64,000 bases of DNA from Lysinibacillus odysseyi 34hs-1 = NBRC 100172 (GCF_001591965.1 NZ_BCVX01000006.1:62001-126000), one strand, 5' to 3'. Positions 1-13,122 are shown, counted from the stretch's first letter. Notes: generated from the letters alone by a model not told the origin. Translations and numbers: made by a program.

Positions 1-865
1 ATTCAATATCGGCACCGTGCTCCAGAAGAAACTGGATTCCGGCAACATTATCATAATCCGCAAAACTATGCAGCGGCGGAAATGGCTTCCCTTCTTCGTT
101 CATGTCGCCGATGCACCTTAAAATATCCTCCAGCAGCGCCTCGTCCTGACAACGAAGAGCAATGCCGAAGCCTTTCTTTTTTACTTCCTTTTCGTAAATA
201 TCCGGAAACGCCGAACGAATATAATTTACAATATCACTCGAGTATGTAAAAGCAATTTCAAGCGGTGTTTGTGCCATAACCCGCTTCCCTACATTTGCGC
301 CTTTTTCAGCTAATAGACGGAATGCCTCAACATTGTCGTACCTGCTGCAAAACTGCAAAGGAGTGCCGCTATATTTCAAGACCTTATCCAAATGGGATTT
401 TTTCGCACTGGCAGCCAGTTCCCTAATCCGTTCCTTGTCATTCATATAACATGCAAAGACTAGTGTTTGTTTAATTTTTTCGGCCTTCAGCGATTGCTGC
501 AGCACCTCTTTTCTGTTCTCTTTCTTTGGCTCCAAACCATACCTTTGATAATTCAACAACTCATAGACATCGATATCAAAAAGTTCAGGATTTGCATCTT
601 TGATTAAGCAACTTTCAACTAATGTACCGGCATCTACTTTCATACACAGAATGCCCTGTCCTTTCATAAGCACTTCAATTTCATCGGCATACTTTTCAAA
701 GAGCTCAATCGTTATGTCTCCATCATATGAAGCCTCATTATCAGCAATCGGAAAATAACCGCTCGTAAATGAGTTCTCCGTCCCTGAAATGAAATATGTA
801 TACGTTCCTCCTCTTACAATCGGCTCATTGATAATTGCTTCTTCCAAATCTTCAAGGTTATTCAT
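1..865 (-). CDS. Ankyrin-repeat protein, 3' end cut by window edge
   Basis: The minus strand is open from an ATG at 865 to the window edge, about 288 codons, so the C-terminus is missing. The N-terminal part of about 140 residues is not recognised. Two ankyrin-like units are visible: one with TPLEIAF around residues 175-210, and one with PPLHSFADYDN and FLLEHGADIE at the truncated end. Ankyrin repeats mediate protein-protein contacts, and no signal peptide or membrane segment is seen, so it is probably cytoplasmic. An ATG eight bases upstream runs straight into a stop, which supports the 865 start. A specific partner or role cannot be assigned. Confidence 0.75.
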   Translation of the reverse strand, partial: MNNLEDLEEAIINEPIVRGGTYTYFISGTENSFTSGYFPIADNEASYDGDITIELFEKYADEIEVLMKGQGILCMKVDAGTLVESCLIKDANPELFDIDVYELLNYQRYGLEPKKENRKEVLQQSLKAEKIKQTLVFACYMNDKERIRELAASAKKSHLDKVLKYSGTPLQFCSRYDNVEAFRLLAEKGANVGKRVMAQTPLEIAFTYSSDIVNYIRSAFPDIYEKEVKKKGFGIALRCQDEALLEDILRCIGDMNEEGKPFPPLHSFADYDNVAGIQFLLEHGADIE

Positions 866-1014
866 TTATTCATACCCCCCTTCAAAACAGCTGCATCTTC
901 TTTATTAATGATAGCATAGCAGAAATGGTACATTCACCCAACAGTTTGTGGTTCTGCAATGCCAGAGCTTAGTATGCATTAGCAGGACCATAAAAAATGC
1001 CTAAAAGTAAACTG

Positions 1015-1061
1015 TTCACTTTATCTTTAATTCATGTTATTATCAATTTACCGACCGGTAA
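1015..1061 (+). promoter_or_regulatory. Promoter and TetR-type operator of the TetR-DUF418 operon
   Basis: A plausible sigma-A promoter has TTCACT at 1015-1020 and TATTAT at 1038-1043, separated by 17 bases. Just downstream, 1048-1061 is a perfect inverted repeat, TTACCG-AC-CGGTAA, which is a typical TetR-family operator. It lies over the expected transcription start and 20 bases before the TetR gene, so autorepression is the natural reading (inference). Confidence 0.7.
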
Positions 1062-1081
1062 GTAAATAAAGAGGTGATGAT

Positions 1082-1672
1082 ATGAGGAATAGGGAAGAAA
1101 CTTATGGCCTTATTGTAGAGACAGCTTATAAAATGTTTGCGGAAAATGGATTCGATAAAACAAGTTTAGCGATGATTGCAAAAGAGGTAGGCATTTCAAA
1201 GCCGGCTATTTATTATTATTTTGATTCGAAAGAAAAACTGATTGATTTTCTATTTGACGAAATCTGCAAGGAAATCATGGATCAATATGCATTCACAGTA
1301 GAAGATTTAACAGTAAATAACTTTGAACAATATTTGCTTACTATTGGATTTCAAATGATAGAAGAACAGGAAAAGGATGTCCATTTCAATAAAATATTTA
1401 ATGAGTACATTTTATTAGCCACAAGGAAAGAGCGATACATGAAGCAGTTAAATAAAATACAGAAGGGCTATTTTGAAAGCTTTAGTATGCTAATGAATCA
1501 TGGTGTTACTATTGGGGCCATTAATCAGGAAAATGTAGAATCCAAATCCAATATGCTTGCGATGGTTATAGATAATATCGGTAATTTTATACTGACAGGG
1601 CTTGAATTGGATTACAAAGGGATATGGAAGGAAGCCGTGAAAAGTGTGCTTTTGAGTGTAAGAAATGACTAA
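1082..1672 (+). CDS. TetR/AcrR family transcriptional regulator
   Basis: This 196-residue protein has the family's N-terminal helix-turn-helix at about residues 27-47 (TSLAMIAKEVGISKPAIYYYF) and a helical C-terminal ligand/dimer domain. An AGGTGATG ribosome site sits just upstream of the ATG. A perfect TTACCG/CGGTAA inverted repeat lies 20 bases upstream, so the protein probably represses its own operon. It overlaps the following DUF418 membrane protein by 8 bp, so both are likely co-transcribed and the membrane protein is its likely target. The inducing ligand is unknown. Confidence 0.92.
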   Translation: MRNREETYGLIVETAYKMFAENGFDKTSLAMIAKEVGISKPAIYYYFDSKEKLIDFLFDEICKEIMDQYAFTVEDLTVNNFEQYLLTIGFQMIEEQEKDVHFNKIFNEYILLATRKERYMKQLNKIQKGYFESFSMLMNHGVTIGAINQENVESKSNMLAMVIDNIGNFILTGLELDYKGIWKEAVKSVLLSVRND

Positions 1673-2762
1673 ACATCAAATTCCAAATCAGCGGATAGAG
1701 GGTCTGGACGTTGCTAGAGCATTGGCGTTATTTGGCATGTTTGTTGTTAACTATAACGTAATTACTGGAGCTGAGGGTAATGGACCAGAGTGGTTAATAT
1801 GGTTTACGAATCTTTTCCAAGGAAGAGCATCTGCACTTTTTGTTTTGCTGGCTGGTATTGGTACGTCCTTAATGACTAGCAAGGCTAGAAATGAAGCCTC
1901 TCCTATACTAATGAGGAAGAACCGAAAGAGTTTATGGAAAAGATCCGCTTTTCTATTCCTATTAGGTATGGTTTTATACGCAGTAGACTGGACTGGAGAT
2001 ATTCTACACTACTACGGTGTGTTCATGTTAATTGCTTCATTTCTCATAGCAGCTTCCAATAAGACTATTATAATAATTTGTTCCCTTTTTGGACTAACGG
2101 CACAAATTATGCAGGTTACAAGCAATTATTTAAAAGGATGGAATCCCGATAAGCCATTTATAGAATACATGGACTTTTGGACAATGGAAGGATTTTTGAG
2201 AAATTTACTGTTCAATGGATATCATCCCCTATTTCCTTGGATCTGTTTCTTTTTAGTAGGCATGCTGATAGGCAGATTTGAATTGTCAAATAAGGTGGTA
2301 ATAAAAAAAACAGCAGTAATTGCCTTGTTCTTTTTCATGATTTCCGAATTCACATCCAGCATGCTTCTTCATTTTTCTCTAAGCCTATTAGATGTAGACA
2401 GCGCAGCCTATTTATTTCAAACAGGACCCATTCCTCCAAATTTATTCTACTTGATATCCAATACCTCTTCAGCTGTTCTTATCGTAGTAATTTCCATTTA
2501 TGTTACGAGAAAATTCTCTGGCAATTGGTTACTAAATGCCCTCATTAAAACAGGTCAGCTAACGTTAACTCATTATGTAAGCCACGTGTTTGTAGGTATC
2601 GCGATATTGGCTCTGTTAAGCAGATCGGCAAATCAAACACTTGAATTCATCCTAATATTTTCCATATTATTCTTTGCAGGGAGTATGTTATTTTCAATCA
2701 TTTGGAAAAAGAAATTTAAAAGAGGTCCGCTTGAATTCATGATGAGAAAGCTTACAAACTAA
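1665..2762 (+). CDS. DUF418 family membrane protein (YeiB-like)
   Basis: The 365-residue product is strongly hydrophobic with about eight to ten membrane segments. It starts with the family hallmark RIEGLDVARALALFGMFVVNYN and ends in a DUF418 domain (around residues 230-360, with TGQLTLTHYVSHV). DUF418 proteins are poorly characterised membrane proteins, sometimes described as putative transporters. The start overlaps the TetR gene by 8 bp, which implies translational coupling. Control by that TetR protein is inferred from the shared operon. Substrate unknown. The 280 bp that follow, up to the LysR gene, hold only a weak 7-bp hairpin (2911-2942). Confidence 0.88.
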   Translation: MTKHQIPNQRIEGLDVARALALFGMFVVNYNVITGAEGNGPEWLIWFTNLFQGRASALFVLLAGIGTSLMTSKARNEASPILMRKNRKSLWKRSAFLFLLGMVLYAVDWTGDILHYYGVFMLIASFLIAASNKTIIIICSLFGLTAQIMQVTSNYLKGWNPDKPFIEYMDFWTMEGFLRNLLFNGYHPLFPWICFFLVGMLIGRFELSNKVVIKKTAVIALFFFMISEFTSSMLLHFSLSLLDVDSAAYLFQTGPIPPNLFYLISNTSSAVLIVVISIYVTRKFSGNWLLNALIKTGQLTLTHYVSHVFVGIAILALLSRSANQTLEFILIFSILFFAGSMLFSIIWKKKFKRGPLEFMMRKLTN

Positions 2763-3042
2763 AACAGATTTGCATTTGGCACTCCTTCAATCAGCCGACA
2801 GTAAGCTACCCATAGAGTTGGATTCATCTACTAAGGGGACGAATACCTTGTGGAGATAAATACGTAAACTATTTGGCAGTTTAGTAGAATAAAAATCAAG
2901 CAGCTTTGAGGAGCCTTCCTACAATAACATGCGGCAAGGCTCTTCTATACAGGATTCGATTACTCCCCCTCACTTTCAAGAATATACATAATCTTTCACT
3001 CTTCCACAGTACAATCCCTCTAGCCAGAAGAAGGGCCTTTAA

Positions 3043-3930
3043 TCAATTTTCGGAAAGTGCTAAAAAGTAGTCTAATACAAACAGGCGAAACTGCTTAGCA
3101 ATTGGCGTAAAATAGCGCTTTTCGGACCAGGTTAATCCGATAGTCCGCTGGCAGGATGGCTCGTCTATTCGAAGTTTATGCGGAAACTCCGCTGATTTTG
3201 GTTCCCATGATAATTCAGACACGAAAGCAACACCCAGCCCCTGCCTAACCAGGTCTGAAATAACAGTAGGTTCGTCACCTTCAAAGGCAATATTCTGGAC
3301 AAATCCTGCTTCCCTGCAAAACTGATCCGTTAAGCTGCGGAAGCCGTACCCTGTATTCATGCCGATAAATGCCTCATTCTTCACCTCTTCAAGCCGAACG
3401 CTTTCTCTGCCTGCTAACCGGTGATCAGGCGGCACGATTAAAAATATTTCTTCTGTAATGAGAGGTTCCCACTTAATACCATCCCCTTCAATTGGAACGG
3501 AAGAAATACAATAATCCAATTCACCTTCCAACAACATTTTTTTCATAGCCGAAACGGATTTTAAAAACTGCTGAAACCTTATATCAGGATATTTTGATAA
3601 AAATGAGCCTAACAATGCAGGCAACACTCTCGGAATCGTAACCGCTAACGTAATACTCCGCTGATCTTGATCAATAAATTGATTTAGCTCTCTTTGCCCC
3701 TCATTCAATTCCGCAAAAGCCCGGTCTACGCGGTTTAAAAAAATCTTCCCTGCTGCATTCAGCTTGATTTTCCGGTTTTCCCGGTCAAATAAATCTACTC
3801 CTAAATCTTCCTCTAAACGGGAAATTGTTTTACTGAGCGATGGCTGGGCAATTCGAAGTTGCTCAGCTGCCTTCGTCATATGTTCTAGACGGGCAACTGT
3901 TTGAAAGTACTTTAATTGCAAAAGTTCCAT
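3043..3930 (-). CDS. LysR family transcriptional regulator
   Basis: This 295-residue protein has the LysR winged helix-turn-helix at residues 1-60 (LKYFQTVARLEHMTKAAEQL followed by QPSLSKTISRLE) and a periplasmic-binding-like effector domain at about 90-290. The ATG follows a clear AAAGGGGA ribosome site. It is divergent from the YhgE/Pip membrane protein across a 118-bp gap that holds an inverted repeat close to its own start, the usual arrangement for a LysR regulator and its target. Regulation of the neighbour is therefore likely but inferred. The ligand cannot be read from sequence. Confidence 0.93.
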   Translation of the reverse strand: MELLQLKYFQTVARLEHMTKAAEQLRIAQPSLSKTISRLEEDLGVDLFDRENRKIKLNAAGKIFLNRVDRAFAELNEGQRELNQFIDQDQRSITLAVTIPRVLPALLGSFLSKYPDIRFQQFLKSVSAMKKMLLEGELDYCISSVPIEGDGIKWEPLITEEIFLIVPPDHRLAGRESVRLEEVKNEAFIGMNTGYGFRSLTDQFCREAGFVQNIAFEGDEPTVISDLVRQGLGVAFVSELSWEPKSAEFPHKLRIDEPSCQRTIGLTWSEKRYFTPIAKQFRLFVLDYFLALSEN

Positions 3931-3948
3931 GTAGATTCCCCTTTCATC

Positions 3949-3964
3949 ATAGACTTAAATCTAT
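3949..3964. promoter_or_regulatory. Candidate LysR binding site between divergent genes
   Basis: ATAGA and TCTAT form a perfect inverted repeat with a 6-bp spacer, located 19 bp from the LysR start and 85 bp from the YhgE start. The T-N11-A symmetry fits a LysR box. Its role is inferred from position. Confidence 0.5.
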
Positions 3965-4048
3965 TATGCAATAACTTTTTATGTATTATACAACATTAAC
4001 ATATTAAATTATGATGAAATAATGATTTAAAGAAAGGCAGGATATTTC

Positions 4049-6052
4049 ATGAAAGGATTAAAATTAGTATTTCAAGACTTAGGCGCTATTTGGAAACATA
4101 AGCATGGGCGAATCGCTTTGATTTTCCTTACACTTGTTCCTTTAATATACGCTGGATTCTTTTTAGCAGGATATTGGGATCCATACGGACAGCTGGATAA
4201 ACTTCCCGTCGCAGTCGTGAATCTGGATGAAGGCGCTGCTATCGATGATGAATCCCTTCATATCGGTGATGATTTCGTTGATGAATTGAAGAAAAGCAAT
4301 GAATTAAATTTCCAATTTGTCTCTGATTACACCGCCCAAAAAGGGCTTAAAGCAGGCGACTATTATATGGTCATCAAGATTCCAAAGGATTTTTCTAAAA
4401 ACATTGCAACGGTAATGGATAAAACTCCAAAACCGGCAAAACTCTTCTACGAAGTCAATCCAGGGAAAAACTATGTAGCCTCACAAATCTCTACAACGGC
4501 CGTTGAAAAAATGAAAGCAAAGCTTAACGCCAATATCACAAAGTTCTACTCGGAAACGATTCTAACTAAATTCCATGATGTTTCAACTGGCTTCACCGAG
4601 GCAGGAAACGGAGCACAGAAACTTTATAGCGGGACAGTTGATGCACAAAATGGAAGCGGCCAATTAACTGATGGTATTCAACGTCTAGATGAAGGAGCAC
4701 AAAAGCTTCAGACAGGCAGCACGGAACTTTCAGCTGGACAAAAGAGCTTATCTACTGGTGTAAATGCCCTCACGGCAGGTTCTAATTCTTTATACACAGG
4801 GTTACAGCAACTGACAGAAGGAGAGCGCTCCCTCCAATCGGGAATGAATCAAGTAAGCCAGGGCGTTACAAACTGGTCCGCCGGCAATGCAAAATTGGCG
4901 CAAGGACAAGAACAGGCAGCTACTACTGCCAAGAATTTAGAAGAACAATTGACTCAATATGTAAAAGAGCATCCGGAAGCGGAGCAGGATCAAAAGCTCC
5001 AGCAAATTCTTGCTTTATCACAGGCTTTATCCGCAGCACAGACTAACTTAAAAGCCGGTCAAGAACAGACGGATGCAGCAGCAAAAGAAATCGCTGCTGG
5101 TCAAACTTCCCTTCAAACCGGTATGGAAACGTTTGGGGAAAAAATAGCTCAGGCAACAGAAGGAGCTAAACAATTACATGAGGGTACGACTGAATTTGCG
5201 GGCGGATTTACAAAATGGATGACAGGTTATGCAGCACTTAATACCGGCATCACAACTCTCGCTGACGGAATCAGTCAAGAATCAAACGGTCTAACGGATC
5301 TGCAAAACGGGCTTTCTTCTTTGGCAGCCGGTTCAAATAAGTTAGCGGCAAACCTAAACGAAGCAGCAGAAAAAACGTCTACTCTTCAATCCAATGACTC
5401 TACTACAACGATGTTTGCACAACCAATTAAACTAGTAGCATCCGATTTATCTGATGTTCCAAACTACGGAACTGGTATCGCCCCTTATTTCCTTTCCCTT
5501 GCTTTATTTGTGGGAGGCATTATGGCAGCCAATATTCTGCCGCTGGGACGTAGAGAACTTCTAAAAGTGACAGGTACTGTTCACTTTATCAATAAATTAG
5601 GATTAGTTTACGTAGTGGGATTAATTCAGACAATTATCGTGGACCTTATCGTTCTGTTTGGCTTTAAACTAGCAGTAGCAAGTGTACCGTTATTCATCCT
5701 GTCAAGCATGGTCATATCATTAACTTTCATGACCTTTATCCTAATGCTTATTATTCTCTTTGGAAATCTCGGTAAATTACTGGCCGTCACTTTACTAGTC
5801 TTCCAACTAGCAACGTGCGGCGGAACTTTCCCGGGGGAACTGGGAAATCCGGTGTTAGCTAAAATTGGTGGAGTTTTACCAATGGCGCACTCATTAAAGA
5901 GCTTCCAGGAAGTTATCTCTCTCGGCGGCTGGTCAAACCTAGTCACACAAGGAGGTATATTACTCATTTACCTTCTACTTGCTTTCAGCATCGGCTGGAT
6001 TACAAGCCATATCCAGCATAAAGAATCATCAGCTGCAGAAACTGCTGAGTAA
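4049..6052 (+). CDS. YhgE/Pip family membrane protein
   Basis: The 667-residue protein has one N-terminal membrane segment (about residues 22-45), a long extracellular region, and about five to six C-terminal membrane segments (about 475-655) of the ABC-2 type. The central part is rich in short repeated motifs of the form L..G...L..G, as in the phage infection protein Pip and B. subtilis YhgE. Pip is a phage receptor in Lactococcus; related proteins are thought to be export or ESX-type secretion-associated. A GAAAGGCAGG ribosome site precedes the ATG. The divergent LysR gene is the probable regulator, and a strong terminator follows. Confidence 0.9.
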   Translation: MKGLKLVFQDLGAIWKHKHGRIALIFLTLVPLIYAGFFLAGYWDPYGQLDKLPVAVVNLDEGAAIDDESLHIGDDFVDELKKSNELNFQFVSDYTAQKGLKAGDYYMVIKIPKDFSKNIATVMDKTPKPAKLFYEVNPGKNYVASQISTTAVEKMKAKLNANITKFYSETILTKFHDVSTGFTEAGNGAQKLYSGTVDAQNGSGQLTDGIQRLDEGAQKLQTGSTELSAGQKSLSTGVNALTAGSNSLYTGLQQLTEGERSLQSGMNQVSQGVTNWSAGNAKLAQGQEQAATTAKNLEEQLTQYVKEHPEAEQDQKLQQILALSQALSAAQTNLKAGQEQTDAAAKEIAAGQTSLQTGMETFGEKIAQATEGAKQLHEGTTEFAGGFTKWMTGYAALNTGITTLADGISQESNGLTDLQNGLSSLAAGSNKLAANLNEAAEKTSTLQSNDSTTTMFAQPIKLVASDLSDVPNYGTGIAPYFLSLALFVGGIMAANILPLGRRELLKVTGTVHFINKLGLVYVVGLIQTIIVDLIVLFGFKLAVASVPLFILSSMVISLTFMTFILMLIILFGNLGKLLAVTLLVFQLATCGGTFPGELGNPVLAKIGGVLPMAHSLKSFQEVISLGGWSNLVTQGGILLIYLLLAFSIGWITSHIQHKESSAAETAE

Positions 6053-6085
6053 GAGACTAGAGACAATTGCATTTTGGAAACGGAC

Positions 6086-6121
6086 AAGTACCAGCCTTTA
6101 TACAGGCTGGTACTTTTTTTT
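6086..6121 (+). terminator. Rho-independent terminator after the YhgE gene
   Basis: A perfect 12-bp stem (6086-6097 with 6104-6115) and a 6-base loop are followed by a T run. It lies 34 bases after the YhgE stop. Confidence 0.9.
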
Positions 6122-6215
6122 GAAAGTCCCTAATTACTTATAGTCTTCAACTGAGTAATAGCATTGCTATTAAGTTCGTCATTCTTCACGCTCGAATCCT
6201 TTAAATTTAGCCACC

Positions 6216-6731
6216 TTACCGAATCGGATCCTCAAAATTCCAGTTAGTATAAATGGCTGCTGCCGTAACTGGATCTGCATTCGTATCTTCCGTAAAACCG
6301 CCGATTAGATTGCCTACTCTAAATGTTGGCTCAAATAACTGTTCTTCTTTAGGGGGTGCTGTCGGGCCATCTATCCCCAATTCTGTCTCATCTGTAACGA
6401 CTACTTTCATTCCGTTATCCAGCGTAAAGCTCATTCCGTCCTCTCCCACTTCAGTTATTACGCCTTCAATATTAAGCATTACTTTTGCAGCAGGACCTGA
6501 ATTATTTACCTCAATTCTATCCGTCAAATCTATTGATACATCATTATTTATATTTGTTAAAGCCATGACAGCAATTGCTGCACAAGCTGCTAATCCCCCA
6601 CCGATTAAACTTATTTTTTTCATAGGGATTCTCTTTTCTCTTTTCTCATATTCCATCATCTCTTTTTGCATTTTGTTCTTAAATTCTTCGGATGCATGAA
6701 TCTGCTTCATCACTTTCTTATAAGCACTCAT
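6216..6731 (-). CDS. Probable membrane anti-sigma factor of the adjacent ECF sigma
   Basis: The 171-residue product has a charged cytoplasmic N-terminus of about 40 residues (HASEEFKNKMQKEMMEYEK), one membrane segment at about residues 40-60, and an extracytoplasmic C-terminal domain that I do not recognise. It follows the ECF sigma gene with only five bases between stop and ATG, so the two are coupled. Position and topology fit an anti-sigma factor, but no canonical zinc anti-sigma (HxxxCxxC) motif is seen. A GTG three bases upstream (6734) is an equally possible start. The C-terminal domain may sense an envelope signal (inference). Confidence 0.75.
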   Translation of the reverse strand: MSAYKKVMKQIHASEEFKNKMQKEMMEYEKREKRIPMKKISLIGGGLAACAAIAVMALTNINNDVSIDLTDRIEVNNSGPAAKVMLNIEGVITEVGEDGMSFTLDNGMKVVVTDETELGIDGPTAPPKEEQLFEPTFRVGNLIGGFTEDTNADPVTAAAIYTNWNFEDPIR

Positions 6732-6736
6732 CACAC

Positions 6737-7210
6737 TTAACTCCCCTCTTCTAAGATGGTTTTCAGCTTCGTACGTACCCTTCTCAGCTTTGAACCTACC
6801 GTATTTACGTTCATCTCTAATAGATTGGCAATTTCTGCGGTCGTGTAGCCCTCATAATAATGCAAATAAACAACGGCTCTTTCTTTTTCATCAAGCTGAA
6901 AAATTTCAGGGAGAACGATTTGTTCCTCTTTTGCAATAAAGTTCATCTCTTCTGTAATCGGTATTGTCTTCTTGACACGTGAAGACCTAAAGTAGTCCCT
7001 GCATTTATTAAATGTCACTTTGATGAGCCAAGCCTTTAAATGCTCCTTACTCTCGAAGGGCTTTTTCTGTCTCATCAGTGTCATATAGACCTCTTGAACA
7101 ATATCCTCAGCCTCAGACATATTTTTTGTCTGCTGCACGGCAATTCGTATTAATGTATCGCTATAGGTTTGAACTATCTCATGCACATGTAAGCCGGCGA
7201 TCGTCTTCAT
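6737..7210 (-). CDS. ECF-type RNA polymerase sigma factor
   Basis: The roughly 157-residue protein has a sigma region 2 (AEDIVQEVYMTLMRQKKPF, then HLKAWLIKVTFNKCRDYFR) and region 4 (EKERAVVYLHYYEGYTTAEIANLLEMNVNTVGSKLRRVRTKL), with no region 1 or 3, which is diagnostic of ECF sigma factors. AAGGAGG lies 6 bases before the ATG at 7210, so I prefer this to the TTG two codons upstream. It is co-transcribed with the putative anti-sigma gene and divergent from a secreted protease. Whether the protease belongs to its regulon is not shown. Confidence 0.93.
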   Translation of the reverse strand: MKTIAGLHVHEIVQTYSDTLIRIAVQQTKNMSEAEDIVQEVYMTLMRQKKPFESKEHLKAWLIKVTFNKCRDYFRSSRVKKTIPITEEMNFIAKEEQIVLPEIFQLDEKERAVVYLHYYEGYTTAEIANLLEMNVNTVGSKLRRVRTKLKTILEEGS

Positions 7211-7545
7211 ATCCAACCTCCTTCACTTCATAATACGATTCATTTTCGTCTATTCGTGCAAGGGAAAAATCTTTTTATGTATTTGATTCTATAACTGTTC
7301 ATTTATATGACAAACCTTTGGGAAATTCAATAAATGAAGATAAGTAACTTTTCGTTTGAAAGATCTATTCTATTATTAATCTACTAGGAAAATAGCTTTA
7401 ATCTTCGTTTGATAAACTAATACTATTTATCAATATTTTGGAATGTCCTGAAATTCCGATATTCGTATTAATTTTCTTATGATAAATTAGTATTGTCGCA
7501 CTAAACTGAAAAGTGTGAAAATTTCAGGTAAAGGGGAAATGAGAT
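7211..7545. other. Intergenic region between ECF sigma and protease genes
   Basis: This AT-rich 335-bp gap must hold both divergent promoters. A degenerate 14-bp direct repeat of the form GATAAAYTARTAYT occurs at 7411 and 7481, and the first copy is part of a GATAAA/TTTATC inverted repeat (7411-7431). I could not pick a convincing ECF -35/-10 pair by eye. Confidence 0.4.
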
Positions 7546-11328
<3,783 letters not shown>

Positions 11329-11368
11329 AGAAGTTACCAAGTGTAAAACATCATTAATTTAAGTTCAA

Positions 11369-11407
11369 GCAAAAAGAGAAATTGCACAGCGCAATTTCTC
11401 TTTTTGC
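11369..11407 (+). terminator. Strong terminator after the protease gene
   Basis: A perfect 17-bp stem (11369-11385 with 11391-11407) has a 5-base loop and a T5 run inside the distal arm. Its A/T-rich outer part makes it potentially bidirectional. Confidence 0.85.
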
Positions 11408-11481
11408 GATTTGATATGAAAATACCCGAGGTGTTAGCCTTTTCCCAAAGATCGCCCGCCCCTTCTTTTTATTTCTACTAT

Positions 11482-11518
11482 AAAAAATAGCACCACAGAT
11501 CATGGTCTTTGCTGGTGC
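11482..11518 (-). terminator. Likely terminator of the WYL regulator gene
   Basis: On the minus strand GCACCA (11513-11518) pairs with TGGTGC (11490-11495), followed by TATTTTTTA. It lies about 57 bases past the WYL gene stop. The 17-base loop makes it moderate. Confidence 0.5.
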
Positions 11519-11574
11519 CGCTCATGTTTGTATAGTCAAATTAGTTAAAACCCCCGCTTACTTATCAATACAGT

Positions 11575-12534
11575 TCACCGTAATAGAGATGCCCTTTTTT
11601 GCAAAACCGCTGCCAGCTCTTCCGGCATTTCCTTGATTGTAAGGTCCTCCCCTAGAAAAAGCAGCCAATTAGTCATATCCCTTATCTCTTCTGCATTATC
11701 CACATTTATGAACGTATTTAGAGCAGCTGTTGTTTGGTATGGGTTCGTATAGGAAATCGACATGTTTAGAGGATGGTACTTTTTGAACTGGGCTATCGCC
11801 TTTGGGCCAAGCTCAAGGACAAGATTGATTGCCTCTTTCTGTTTACTAAGTTTTTCTAAAATCTTTTTCCTGCTTATTCTTTTTTTCACAGGATATACAC
11901 TGACATCCGTGAGATGATCCACAGAAAAAATCTTTCTCTTTTCTTCTTGCAGGTCAACCCCTTCAATCAGCCAAATGCTTTTTTCGCGATAAAGATGTAA
12001 AAGAAAAATTGGATAAGACTTGATATCCTTCTCTTCTTGAACTGTAATCAATAAATAGCTATCCAAAAGAATAAGCTGTATCAGTTTTTCCAGCATTGGA
12101 TGTGGAAGATCAGTCAGATCAAGCAGGTCTGGATTATTCGGATTGGTCCCTTCGAATAGTAAAATATGATTTAAATGGACAAGTTCATCTTGCTGGCTTG
12201 TTGAGAGAAGACCGATTAATTTTTCAGCTAAAGACTGCCGGCTCTTCAAGTAAGGAAGTTGTTGATTTCTTGTAGCCATAAAGGCAATAAAAAGAGCTTT
12301 GATTTCATTATCAGTAAAACGAACAGTTGGCAGGACGGAGTTGTTCATAACAAAATATCCCCCGCTCCTCCCCACTTCAGCAACTAGCGGCATCCCCATC
12401 GATTCAATTTCTTTAATATCCCGGATAGCTGTTGAACGGGAGATATTAAATTCCTGCATAAGTTCAGAAATTGTAAAATGGGTTCGGTTGTTGATATACC
12501 GCATAATGATGTTTATCCGTTCAATTTTTTTCAT
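11575..12534 (-). CDS. HTH and WYL domain transcriptional regulator (YafY/DeoR-like)
   Basis: The 319-residue protein has an N-terminal winged helix (residues 1-60, FTISELMQEFNISRSTAIRDIKEIESMG), a WYL-type effector region (about 135-225, containing SIWLIEGVDL) and a C-terminal WCX-like region. AGGAGG stands directly before the ATG. WYL regulators often sense small ligands or nucleic acids. It is divergent from a GyrI-like protein across about 108 bp, and that gene is its most likely target (inference). Confidence 0.9.
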   Translation of the reverse strand: MKKIERINIIMRYINNRTHFTISELMQEFNISRSTAIRDIKEIESMGMPLVAEVGRSGGYFVMNNSVLPTVRFTDNEIKALFIAFMATRNQQLPYLKSRQSLAEKLIGLLSTSQQDELVHLNHILLFEGTNPNNPDLLDLTDLPHPMLEKLIQLILLDSYLLITVQEEKDIKSYPIFLLHLYREKSIWLIEGVDLQEEKRKIFSVDHLTDVSVYPVKKRISRKKILEKLSKQKEAINLVLELGPKAIAQFKKYHPLNMSISYTNPYQTTAALNTFINVDNAEEIRDMTNWLLFLGEDLTIKEMPEELAAVLQKRASLLR

Positions 12535-12642
12535 CGGGACCTCCTAAACAGTATCACTTTTTGACATGATTAAAGTTTATTATAAATTTATCAAGTGAAA
12601 CAAACAATTACTTGAATAAACAATAAAAAGGGAGATGTGGAT

Positions 12643-13122
12643 ATGGGAAATTACACGTTAGAGGAAAAAGACAGTTTTACGGTTTTAGGTTTTGGAACGG
12701 AGTTAAAAAGCGATTACACAGACTACGCTGGCATTAACAAGGAGAAGTCAGATTTTTGGCTCGAAGTGCAGAAAGATGGACGGCTGGACAGATTAAAAGC
12801 CGTTGCCGCAAACGACTATATTTTTGCGGTGAATGAAGCAGTCAATAATAAAATGATGCACTATGCAGGCGTTATGACAGACGAATCACTGCCGGATGCA
12901 TCTAGAGTAATTCAATTTCCTAAGGGAGAATACCTCGTTGTAAAAGGAGAAGCCGCAACTGCTGAGGAATTAAGTAACATGCTTACCGGTATTGCTTTCG
13001 GTCAGGCGCTGCCCGAAGCAAAAGAAGTTTCCTACGTTGGCGGTCCAAATACGACAGTTGAAATGGGAAAACGAAACGGCTTAGTATTCGGTGAAATGTG
13101 GATACCGGTTGTTAGGTCTTAA
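12643..13122 (+). CDS. GyrI-like/effector-binding domain protein
   Basis: This 159-residue protein matches the GyrI-like (AraC effector-binding) fold: SFTVLGFGTEL near the N-terminus, FPKGEYLVVKGEA in the middle and a final strand GLVFGEMWIPVV. It has no DNA-binding domain. Such stand-alone domains bind hydrophobic or cationic small molecules. The ATG at 12643 lies 8 bases after GGGAG, so I prefer it to the GTG six bases upstream. Its divergence from the WYL regulator suggests a drug- or metabolite-responsive pair (inference). Confidence 0.85.
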   Translation: MGNYTLEEKDSFTVLGFGTELKSDYTDYAGINKEKSDFWLEVQKDGRLDRLKAVAANDYIFAVNEAVNNKMMHYAGVMTDESLPDASRVIQFPKGEYLVVKGEAATAEELSNMLTGIAFGQALPEAKEVSYVGGPNTTVEMGKRNGLVFGEMWIPVVRS

